Shown here: positions 1-5,356 of the stretch, piece after piece | Numbering within the stretch: the first letter of the stretch is position 1 | How the letters are laid out: each line of letters begins with the position of its first letter | Assembly (NCBI GenBank): GCA_947073895.1 | Contig: CAMTNN010000087.1 | Coordinates: 1 to 6,573, forward strand | DNA from: an uncultured cyanobacterium | GTDB lineage: Bacteria; Cyanobacteriota; Vampirovibrionia; Gastranaerophilales; Gastranaerophilaceae | Direction of reading: 5' to 3' | Length of the DNA: 6,573 nucleotides | Translations under genes and position numbers: made by a program | The notes under the pieces: model-generated | What the model saw: only the letters and a program-made list of their open reading frames with translations | The model's database searches: none | What the model was told of the DNA's origin: nothing

Positions 1-498
1 GCTAACGTTAATGTTGCAAAACGTGCAGGACTTCTTCACGATATCGGTAAGGCTGTTGACCAAACTCAAGAAGGTACTCATATTCAATTAGGTGTTGAGC
101 TTGCTTCAAGATATGGTGAAAAACAAGAAGTTATTCACGCAATTGAAGCTCACCACGATGATGTAACAGCTAACACTATTGAAGCAGTTTTAGTAAAACT
201 TGCTGACGCAATCTCAGCAGGTAGACCAGGTGCAAGACGTGATACTTTGGAAATCTACATCAAACGTCTTCAAAAAATCGAAGAAATCGTTAACAGTTAC
301 GAAGGCATTAAGCAATCATTTGCAGTTCAAGCAGGTCGCGAAGTTCGTGTAATCGTTCAATCAGAAATGTTTGATGATTTAGCTTCACAAAAACTTGCAA
401 GAGATATTGCAAAGAAAATCGAAGACGAACTTGATTACCCTGGACAAATCAAGGTAACAGTTGTAAGAGAATTTAGGACTACTGAAATTGCAAAATAG
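1..498 (+). CDS. rny: Ribonuclease Y, C-terminal part (5' end outside window)
   Basis: RNase Y is a membrane-anchored endoribonuclease that starts mRNA decay. The reading frame is open from base 1 to a TAG at 496-498 and gives 165 residues; full RNase Y is about 500-520, so the N-terminal membrane helix, coiled coil and KH domain lie outside the window. The visible part is the HD domain and C-terminal region. The metal-binding HD pair is in LLHDIGK (residues 13-14 of the fragment), followed by H27 in the [10 protein letters not shown] stretch, EAHHDD around 50-54, and the family signature [13 protein letters not shown] at 68-80. The ending ([10 protein letters not shown] type) also fits the family. 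An internal ATG at 247 is not a gene start, because the conserved domain runs across it. Codon choice (many CGT, AAC, ATC, GAA) suggests high expression. ymdB follows 38 bases downstream, the same order as ymdA-ymdB in Bacillus subtilis. Confidence 0.96.
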   Translation, partial: ANVNVAKRAGLLHDIGKAVDQTQEGTHIQLGVELASRYGEKQEVIHAIEAHHDDVTANTIEAVLVKLADAISAGRPGARRDTLEIYIKRLQKIEEIVNSYEGIKQSFAVQAGREVRVIVQSEMFDDLASQKLARDIAKKIEDELDYPGQIKVTVVREFRTTEIAK

Positions 499-536
499 GG
501 GGTAAATATATTTAACCTATTGGTGGCATAACAACT

Positions 537-1376
537 ATGGAAAAAGAAGAAATAAAATTATTATTTTTCGGAGATATTACAGGAAGACTTGGCCGCAATG
601 CGGTCAAGTCTTATCTTGCTGATAATCAGGTTAATTTCGTTATTGCAAACATTGAAAACGCATCTCACGGATTCGGATTAACCAAGAAAAATTATATTGA
701 CCTTTCAGAATATATCAACTGTTTCACGTCAGGCAACCACATCTGGGACAAAAAAGATGTATACGAATATATTAATGAAGCGCAAAACCTTGTAAGACCT
801 ATTAATTACCCGACAGGAACTCCGGGCAAAGGAAGCGCTGTTTTTGATTTAAACGGGCATAAAATTGCAGTTATAAACGCTCTCGGGCGGGTATTTATGC
901 CTCCAATGGATTCTCCTTGGCAAGTCGTCATTGAAGAAATCGAACGATTAAAACAAGAAAATATTGAAAGCATTTTTGTTGATTTTCATGCAGAGGCTAC
1001 TGCTGAAAAAATATGTTTTTCAAAATATTTAGCCAATACTTACAATACCGAAGAACACGCATTGATTAAAGGGTTTTTCGGCACACATACACACGTTCAG
1101 ACAGCTGATGAACAAATACTAAAAGGAATGGCATACATTACGGACGCAGGATTCTGCGGAGCATTTGACAGCGTAATAGGGATGGAATTTTCAACTTCTC
1201 TAAAAAGACTTTCGACAAGCCTTCCGGAACGCTACGAAATAGCACAGTCAGCAACTGCTCAAATTAACGGTGTTGAGGTTCTTTTTGATAGAACAGGTGC
1301 AACACAGATTAAAAGAATTAATTTAATAGTAGATAATGATAATGAAAGGGAGGTAACTATTGGCTCCAGTAGTTGA
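537..1376 (+). CDS. ymdB: YmdB-family metallophosphoesterase (2',3'-cyclic nucleotide phosphodiesterase)
   Basis: This is a 279-residue cytoplasmic member of the TIGR00282/YmdB calcineurin-like family. Characterised members use two metal ions to hydrolyse 2',3'-cAMP and related cyclic nucleotides; in Bacillus YmdB affects biofilm and motility choices. The expected metal and catalytic residues are visible: D13 in FFGDI, E40-N41 in IENA, N67-H68 in SGNHIW, H151 in DFHAEAT (149-155), and H184/H186 in GTHTHVQTAD (182-191). RPINYP and TPGKGS (87-100) are also typical. The protein is slightly longer than the usual 255-265 residues, with an acidic tail (about 264-279). The ATG at 537 has GGTGG at 522-526 ten bases upstream, and an in-frame TAA at 513 leaves no earlier ATG, GTG or TTG. 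It is probably co-transcribed with rny. Its TGA stop lies in the same frame as the next gene. Confidence 0.95.
   Translation: MEKEEIKLLFFGDITGRLGRNAVKSYLADNQVNFVIANIENASHGFGLTKKNYIDLSEYINCFTSGNHIWDKKDVYEYINEAQNLVRPINYPTGTPGKGSAVFDLNGHKIAVINALGRVFMPPMDSPWQVVIEEIERLKQENIESIFVDFHAEATAEKICFSKYLANTYNTEEHALIKGFFGTHTHVQTADEQILKGMAYITDAGFCGAFDSVIGMEFSTSLKRLSTSLPERYEIAQSATAQINGVEVLFDRTGATQIKRINLIVDNDNEREVTIGSSS
584..612 (+). other. Strong hairpin inside the start of ymdB
   Basis: Left arm 584-596 (AAGACTTGGCCGC) pairs with right arm 600-612 (GCGGTCAAGTCTT) around the three-base loop AAT. All 13 pairs form, one of them a G-U wobble at 592/604. It begins 48 bases into ymdB, over codons 16-26, and is much more GC-rich than its surroundings. 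No U-run follows, so it does not look like an intrinsic terminator. It could protect the 3' end of an rny mRNA processed within the operon, or slow ribosomes early in ymdB; both roles are inferences. Part of the symmetry is fixed by the conserved G-x-x-G-R motif of the protein. Confidence 0.6.
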
Positions 1377-1395
1377 CGAAGGAGGGGTAGGATGA
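1360..1395 (+). CDS. Possible 11-codon micro-ORF linking ymdB to the PHP gene
   Basis: A TTG at 1360 opens a reading frame of 11 codons (peptide M-APVVDEGGVG if initiated there) ending in TGA at 1393-1395. It has a very good ribosome binding site, AAAGGGAGG at 1345-1353, six bases upstream of the TTG. The frame overlaps the last 17 bases of ymdB, and its stop overlaps the ATG of the PHP gene in the ATGA arrangement typical of translational coupling. The peptide resembles nothing I recognise. It could be a coupling leader, the remnant of a lost gene, or chance created by two purine-rich ribosome sites. The ORF is seen directly; its translation is a guess. Confidence 0.25.
   Translation: MAPVVDEGGVG
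1379..1387 (+). promoter_or_regulatory. Ribosome binding site of the PHP gene
   Basis: AAGGAGGGG lies three bases after the ymdB stop and four bases before the ATG at 1392. It is close to a perfect anti-16S match and fixes the PHP start at 1392. Confidence 0.8.
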
Positions 1396-2243
1396 AGGGT
1401 GATTATCACATTCACACAAACTACTCCGACGGTGTTTTTTCACCTGAAAAAATAGTAGATTTAGCACTTGATGCAGGTTTGCAGGCAATCGCATTAACAG
1501 ACCACGACAATGTGCTTTCTTATAATATTGCAAAAGAATACCTTAAAACCAAAGAAGTTGATTTAAAACTTATTCAGGGAATTGAGGTTAATACGCTTTA
1601 TAAAGATTACGAAGTTCATATTTTAGGATACTTTCCAGATGTTGAAAAGAGTGATTTTAAAAATCTTCTTAAGGTTCAGCAACAAGCAAGAACAAGACAA
1701 ACAAAAGAGATTTTGGCATTGCTTGCAAAAAAAGAAGGTATCAAAATCAAATATGAAGATGTTAAAAACATGGTTGCAGAAGGCGGTTCCATTGGTCGTC
1801 CGCATATTGCAAAAGCGATTACAAATGCCGGCGGTACAAGCAATGTAATGGAAGCATACAGCAAATATATTCACAGACAGTCACCTGTTTATGTGGAAAG
1901 AAAAACTGTAACTCCTTTTGATGCGGTTGAAATTATTTATGATGCAGGCGGGATTCCTGTTATTGCACACCCTTATGATATTGATATAGCGGAAAAACTT
2001 ATCAAAAATCTTATGAACTGCGGGCTTCGCGGAATTGAAGCTTATCATAGAAAGCACTCACCTGCAATTGTGGAATATTTCTCTTCTATGGCAGAAAATC
2101 TTGGTTTAATCGTAACAGGCGGTTCGGATTTCCACGCGCCGAATATTATGAACGGTCAAATAATTTTGGGGAAGAATTTCGTACCTGAATGGATTTATGA
2201 CATGATGATTAAAGAAAAGAAACAACTTGACCTGGCTAATTAG
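1392..2243 (+). CDS. PHP-domain phosphoesterase, YciV/RNase AM (TrpH) type
   Basis: This 283-residue cytoplasmic protein is a PHP-family metal-dependent phosphoesterase of the COG0613 group. Studied members are nucleoside 3',5'-bisphosphate phosphatases and, in E. coli, a 5'-3' exoribonuclease that trims rRNA 5' ends. The trinuclear metal site is complete: HIH at 6-8, SDG at 12-14, TDHD at 36-39, GIEV at 63-66, H76 in EVHILGY, GRPH at 135-138, AHPY at 192-195, EAYH at 216-219 and GGSDFH at 243-248. About 105 residues lie between GIEV and the GRPH insert region, as usual for this family rather than the short HisK or polymerase PHP forms. It starts 15 bases after ymdB with a strong ribosome site. 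The family call is firm; the substrate (pAp, 3',5'-bisphosphates or short RNA) is inferred from family and neighbours. Confidence 0.93.
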   Translation: MKGDYHIHTNYSDGVFSPEKIVDLALDAGLQAIALTDHDNVLSYNIAKEYLKTKEVDLKLIQGIEVNTLYKDYEVHILGYFPDVEKSDFKNLLKVQQQARTRQTKEILALLAKKEGIKIKYEDVKNMVAEGGSIGRPHIAKAITNAGGTSNVMEAYSKYIHRQSPVYVERKTVTPFDAVEIIYDAGGIPVIAHPYDIDIAEKLIKNLMNCGLRGIEAYHRKHSPAIVEYFSSMAENLGLIVTGGSDFHAPNIMNGQIILGKNFVPEWIYDMMIKEKKQLDLAN

Positions 2244-2252
2244 AGAGGCTTT

Positions 2253-2831
2253 ATGAAAAAAGGATTCACGATTGTAGAAGTTTCAATATTATTTGTAATA
2301 TTTTTGATTGTAGCATTTCTTGTTGCACCACTGTCATTGGATGATAGTATGCAAGCAAAAAACACTTCACGATGGAGAAATGTACAGGAAGATTTTTCAA
2401 ATATTTTTTATTCAATCAATACTCAAAAAGAAGACAATAAAAAAACTTTTGAAGAAGCCTTTAACACAACAATCAAAAATGAAATTAAAAGTGATGCACA
2501 AAGTTATAAAATAACATTTTTAAACGGAACATATCCAAGTGATACATATCGTTTTAAAGACTTTAAAACAACTTATTCCAATGCGATTCTTGCAACAAAA
2601 ATATTTGATGAACCGCAAAACGGAATTAAAGGGGTTTTAATGTACGATGTTAACGGAAGCTCCGGCCCAAATGTATGGGGAAAAGACGTTTTTGGTTTAA
2701 ATATTTATGAAGATAAATTTGAACCTTTCTGCAAAAATGACTCTTTAAGTGCACAAAAGCAAGATTGTTCTAAAAACGGAACAGGTTTATGCTGTTCGAA
2801 TTACTACCTTGTGGGGGGTCAGTTTGATTAA
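2253..2831 (+). CDS. Type IV pilin-like / pseudopilin protein with class III signal
   Basis: This 192-residue protein begins MKKGFTIVEV. The short basic leader, cleavage after G4, phenylalanine next and glutamate at mature position 5 are the prepilin peptidase signal. A hydrophobic helix follows at about 8-29, so the product should be cleaved and assembled into a pilus or type II secretion-like pseudopilus. The rest is a soluble domain without a function I recognise. It contains a D-V-N-G-x-x-G-P-N-x-W-G-x-D-V-F pattern (132-147), which may be a metal or turn motif, and four cysteines near the end (160, 172, 180, 181), candidates for the disulfide loop common in pilins. The start has AGAGAGG just upstream and lies 9 bases after the PHP stop. 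A single pilin gene with no pilus machinery nearby is odd in this operon. Overall pilin class is fairly sure; the partner machine is unknown. Confidence 0.85.
   Translation: MKKGFTIVEVSILFVIFLIVAFLVAPLSLDDSMQAKNTSRWRNVQEDFSNIFYSINTQKEDNKKTFEEAFNTTIKNEIKSDAQSYKITFLNGTYPSDTYRFKDFKTTYSNAILATKIFDEPQNGIKGVLMYDVNGSSGPNVWGKDVFGLNIYEDKFEPFCKNDSLSAQKQDCSKNGTGLCCSNYYLVGGQFD
2813..2818 (+). promoter_or_regulatory. G6 ribosome binding site that sets the LOG gene start
   Basis: A run of six G lies inside the last codons of the pilin gene, five bases before the TTG at 2824. There is no ATG or GTG in that frame nearby, and the conserved LOG fold begins right after the TTG (IKNICVYASSS). This supports TTG 2824 rather than the ATG at 2749, which would add 25 unrelated residues. 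Confidence 0.6.
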
Positions 2832-3405
2832 GAACATTTGTGTATACGCATCATCATCTAACGATTTAGCAGAAATTTATTATAAAGAGTCAGCTGAGCT
2901 CGGTAAATGCATTGGTTCTAACGGATTTAATATTGTATACGGCGGAAGCAGACGCGGTCTGATGTATGCTTGTGCCAGTGCGGTTAAAGAATCTGGCGGA
3001 AAAATCATCGGAATTATGCCTGAAATTTTTGCTAATCCAGAATTTGCTAATCCTGAGGATTGTGATGAGTTTTGTATAACTCCGGGAATGAGAGAAAGAA
3101 AAGCTCTGCTTGATGAAAAATCCGAGGCAGTAATTGCTCTTGCAGGCGGATTTGGAACTTTAGAAGAGTTATCCGAAATGATTGTACAAAAACAGTTGGG
3201 ATATACAAAAAAACCGATTGTAATTTTAAATACAAACGGATTTTATAATAATCTAATCGGATTTTTTGAAGATATTATAAAAGAAAATTTTGCAAATACA
3301 GCTTCAAGAGAGCTTTATTTTATTGCGAATAGTCCCGAGGAAGCTGTTGAATTTATTAAAAATTATATTCCTGCAGAAGCGGAATCAAAATTTATTATAA
3401 GATAA
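2824..3405 (+). CDS. LOG-family nucleotide 5'-monophosphate phosphoribohydrolase
   Basis: This is a Rossmann-fold protein of the TIGR00730/'lysine decarboxylase-like' family, 193 residues from the TTG start. Members cut the N-glycosidic bond of nucleoside 5'-monophosphates, releasing base and ribose 5-phosphate; plant and actinobacterial members activate cytokinins. Visible motifs are VYASSS (7-12), YGGSRRGLM (39-47), GGKIIGIMP (58-66), the MRERK motif (89-93) carrying the conserved Arg and Lys, and AGGFGTLEE (107-115) with the catalytic glutamate. The usual proline of PGGxGTxxE is alanine here (A107). A five-residue duplication, FANPE-FANPE, occupies 69-78. The start overlaps the pilin gene by 8 bases, so the two are likely translationally coupled. 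Cytokinin production need not be its role in this organism; general nucleotide breakdown fits the operon better. Confidence 0.9.
   Translation: MIKNICVYASSSNDLAEIYYKESAELGKCIGSNGFNIVYGGSRRGLMYACASAVKESGGKIIGIMPEIFANPEFANPEDCDEFCITPGMRERKALLDEKSEAVIALAGGFGTLEELSEMIVQKQLGYTKKPIVILNTNGFYNNLIGFFEDIIKENFANTASRELYFIANSPEEAVEFIKNYIPAEAESKFIIR
3028..3057 (+). repeat. 15-base tandem duplication inside the LOG gene
   Basis: TTTGCTAATCCAGAA (3028-3042) is followed directly by TTTGCTAATCCTGAG (3043-3057), with 13 of 15 bases identical. Each unit encodes FANPE. The two differences are synonymous third-position changes (CCA/CCT and GAA/GAG), so the duplication keeps the reading frame and has had time to diverge. 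Confidence 0.8.
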
Positions 3406-3449
3406 TTGACTTACTCCAAATTATTTACCCGCCATAACTATTTTTATTA

Positions 3450-3477
3450 TTGAAACAATCTTGTGGTATATTAGAAT
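3450..3477 (+). promoter_or_regulatory. Likely sigma-70-type promoter for VKOR-queH
   Basis: In the 106-base gap after the LOG gene, TTGAAA (3450-3455) and TAGAAT (3472-3477) are separated by 16 bases and would start RNA near 3484, about 28 bases before the VKOR ATG. An alternative is an extended -10, TGG-TATATT (3464-3472), with the weak -35 TTATTA at 3444-3449. I see no convincing terminator hairpin in 3406-3449, so upstream transcripts may also read through. Confidence 0.45.
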
Positions 3478-3498
3478 TAGTATATGTATTAGACAAGT

Positions 3499-3505
3499 GG
3501 GGGAG
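3499..3505 (+). promoter_or_regulatory. Ribosome binding site deciding the VKOR start
   Basis: GGGGGAG lies six bases before the ATG at 3512. An earlier in-frame TTG at 3461 would add 17 residues that read through the promoter region, so 3512 is preferred. Confidence 0.7.
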
Positions 3506-3511
3506 CTGCTT

Positions 3512-4717
3512 ATGAAAATTGATAAAAAGAATTTAGCTATCCAAATTTTAGCACTTGCAGGGTTAGCATTGTCCATTAAACTTGCTTTTATTTATTATGT
3601 TGCGAATTTTGATAAATACGCACTTGCAAGTTTTTGTTCAATAAATGACTTTGTGGATTGTGATGGAGTTGCAAAATCAACTCACTCTCAAGTATTAGGA
3701 ATCCCTCTAGCTTATTGGGGAATATTTTTCTATATAACAGTTTTATTCTTAACAGTTGTTGATAAATTAAAAAATATTAGATTTTTGAAGTTTTTAGAAG
3801 TTTTTAAAGACCCTAAGGCTTATATTACTGTTCTTGGCTCAATAGCATTCTTATGCTCAATGGGATTGGCGGGGTTAAGTTTATTTAAGATTAAAAAGCT
3901 TTGTATTCTTTGTGTAATAACTTATTTTATAGATTTAATTATTGCACTTGTTGCATCTGACGGCAAATTTAAGAATATTTTAAAAAGCTTTAAAACAACA
4001 GTTATTGATTTTATTGACGGTGCAAAAAAATACACAAAAACATTTATTGTGCTTTTACTTTTAGCTGTTTCGTTTTTAGCTTACAGCGGCATAACTCTTA
4101 ACTTCGTTCCTCATATCAAAAAACATCAGGCCATTTTAAAATACAGAAAAATTGACCGTAATCCATATCGCGTAAAAGGAAACATCCTTGGTAATAAAGA
4201 CGGAAATGTTGTAATTGAACTTTATTCGGACTATGTATGCCCGCTATGCTACATTCAAAATATAATGCTGCATCAAGCTGCAAAAGAGTTTCCGAATATA
4301 AAAATTAACCACCACAACTTCCCGTTTGACAAAGAATGTAATCCATACATTCAAATAAACATGCATCCGAACGCATGTTTCATGTCAAAAGCCGCAATTG
4401 CAGCAAGAAATCAGGGCAACTACTGGGAAATGAGTTCGCTTTTATACGAAAAACAGCCTAAGAAAATGGATGATGTACTAAAACTCGTAGAAGAAGCAGG
4501 CTTAGACAAAGATAAGTTCTTAGCTGATTTTGATACACAAGCAGCGCGCGACGAAATCGCTAAAGAACTTGAATCAGCTCAAGAATTAGGACTTGATTCA
4601 ACTCCAACAATGATTATTGACGGAGAACAAATCGTAGGTGTAAAGCCGTATTATGAATTAAAGGAACTACTAATAAAACATGGCGCCAAAGGGGTAAATA
4701 AAAAATGGGAATTATAA
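3512..4717 (+). CDS. VKOR-DsbA fusion, membrane disulfide-forming enzyme
   Basis: This 401-residue protein combines a vitamin K epoxide reductase-type membrane domain with a C-terminal thioredoxin-like domain. The pair makes disulfides in exported proteins and passes the electrons to quinone, doing the job of DsbB plus DsbA. Hydrophobic segments lie near 9-31, 62-84, 103-125, 129-148 and 177-199. VKOR loop cysteines are C42 and C50, the quinone-side pair is C131-x-x-C134, and the S-Q-V-L-G-I-P stretch is at 60-65 (S59 to P65 region). The DsbA-like part (about 222-395) has active site CPLC at 243-246 after ELYSDYV, a second cysteine pair C276/C289 typical of this subgroup, and the cis-proline in S-T-P-T (P365). 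The short 5-TM layout with an outside thioredoxin resembles cyanobacterial VKOR-Trx. It overlaps queH by 13 bases. Confidence 0.93.
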   Translation: MKIDKKNLAIQILALAGLALSIKLAFIYYVANFDKYALASFCSINDFVDCDGVAKSTHSQVLGIPLAYWGIFFYITVLFLTVVDKLKNIRFLKFLEVFKDPKAYITVLGSIAFLCSMGLAGLSLFKIKKLCILCVITYFIDLIIALVASDGKFKNILKSFKTTVIDFIDGAKKYTKTFIVLLLLAVSFLAYSGITLNFVPHIKKHQAILKYRKIDRNPYRVKGNILGNKDGNVVIELYSDYVCPLCYIQNIMLHQAAKEFPNIKINHHNFPFDKECNPYIQINMHPNACFMSKAAIAARNQGNYWEMSSLLYEKQPKKMDDVLKLVEEAGLDKDKFLADFDTQAARDEIAKELESAQELGLDSTPTMIIDGEQIVGVKPYYELKELLIKHGAKGVNKKWEL

Positions 4718-5298
4718 CCTCCCAAATCCCAAGTGACAAAAATGTAAAAGGACGCGCGATTCTTTTACATGCCTGTTGTGCAATCTGTTCAGGATATCCC
4801 ATCTCACTTTTAAAAGAGATGGGATACACTGTTGTTGTGTATTTTTGTAATCCAAATCTTGATACAGAAGAAGAATTTGAACGAAGATTAGAAGCACAAA
4901 AAACAGTTTGTAACCATTTTGGAGTTGAACTGATTGTTGAAGATTACAACCACAAAGAGTATTTAGACTATATTAAAGGCCTGGAATCCGAACCTGAACG
5001 CGGAAGCCGCTGTGATAAATGTATTGAACTTCGTCTTATTTATGCTGCTAAAAAAGCACAGGAGCTTGGAATAGAAGAGTTTACAACATCACTTGTAATA
5101 AGTCCTCATAAGAATTTCAAAAAGATTTCTGAGATTGGGAAACGCATAAGCACCGGTTATTTACCCCTTGATTTTAAGAAAAAAAACGGATTTTTGAAGA
5201 CTAATAATTTATCAAAAGAACTTGAACTATACCGTCAAAATTATTGCGGATGTGAATTTGCCAAACAACATTTAAACATTTGTAACAAAATATCCTAA
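4705..5298 (+). CDS. queH: Epoxyqueuosine reductase QueH
   Basis: This 197-residue protein belongs to the DUF208/QueH family, the non-cobalamin enzyme that reduces epoxyqueuosine to queuosine in the wobble position of tRNAs with GUN anticodons (Asp, Asn, His, Tyr). It replaces QueG in many anaerobes. The iron-sulfur and metal-binding motifs are present: HACCAICSG at 22-30 (C24, C25, C28), CNPN at 48-51, GSRCDKC at 100-106 (C103, C106), TTSLVISPHKN at 127-137, DFKKKNGF at 156-163, and LYRQNYCGC at 175-183 (C181, C183). Length matches the usual 180-220 residues. The ATG lies inside the end of the VKOR-DsbA gene, with AAAGGGG at 4688-4694, so expression probably depends on that gene. No other queuosine gene is visible here. 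Confidence 0.95.
   Translation: MGIITSQIPSDKNVKGRAILLHACCAICSGYPISLLKEMGYTVVVYFCNPNLDTEEEFERRLEAQKTVCNHFGVELIVEDYNHKEYLDYIKGLESEPERGSRCDKCIELRLIYAAKKAQELGIEEFTTSLVISPHKNFKKISEIGKRISTGYLPLDFKKKNGFLKTNNLSKELELYRQNYCGCEFAKQHLNICNKIS
4795..4826 (+). repeat. 11-bp perfect inverted repeat inside queH
   Basis: TATCCCATCTC (4795-4805) and GAGATGGGATA (4816-4826) are exact reverse complements around a 10-base loop. The repeat covers the codons for GYPISLLKEMGY, just after the first cysteine motif. It may fold in the mRNA, but the protein sequence is conserved there, so chance is possible. Confidence 0.5.
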
Positions 5299-5348
5299 GA
5301 ACCTAAAGTTTTTTGAATTTATGCCGATATAAAAATTAAAGACTTAGG
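5294..5348 (+). promoter_or_regulatory. Possible weak leader fold covering the ribosome site of the small gene
   Basis: The 58-base gap 5299-5356 is very AT-rich. CCTAAG (5294-5299, spanning the queH stop) or CCTAA (5302-5306) can pair with CTTAGG (5343-5348), the start of the ribosome site AGGGTGG (5346-5352) of the next gene. TTGAAT at 5313 and TATAAA at 5328 look promoter-like but are only 9 bases apart, so I do not call a promoter. The fold is short and uncertain. Confidence 0.15.
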
Positions 5349-5356
5349 GTGGTGTT

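Noticed and set aside
497..536. AGGGGG just after the rny stop as a ribosome site for a hidden gene before ymdB
   Set aside because: Only ATA or ATT codons follow at proper spacing and an in-frame TAA comes at once, so no reading frame is supported.
1623..1874. Open frames on the minus strand and in a second plus frame within the PHP gene
   Set aside because: They lie wholly inside a gene with a complete set of PHP metal motifs, have no ribosome site, and encode low-complexity Phe/Cys- or Lys-rich sequence typical of shadows.
2749..2823. Earlier ATG start for the LOG gene
   Set aside because: It would add 25 residues unlike any LOG N-terminus and lie deep in the pilin gene; TTG 2824 has a G6 ribosome site and directly precedes the fold.
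3406..3449. Terminator after the LOG gene
   Set aside because: The T-rich stretch at 3441-3448 is not preceded by a stable GC-rich stem.
3461..3511. Longer VKOR start at TTG 3461
   Set aside because: The added residues read across the promoter -10 region, no ribosome site precedes it, and ATG 3512 has GGGGGAG at good spacing.
4614..4897. Minus-strand open frames across the VKOR-queH junction
   Set aside because: They are opposite two genes with clear motifs and show no recognisable protein features or ribosome site.
5313..5333. Promoter for the small gene from TTGAAT and TATAAA
   Set aside because: The elements are only 9 bases apart, and no better -35 or -10 partner is present for either.
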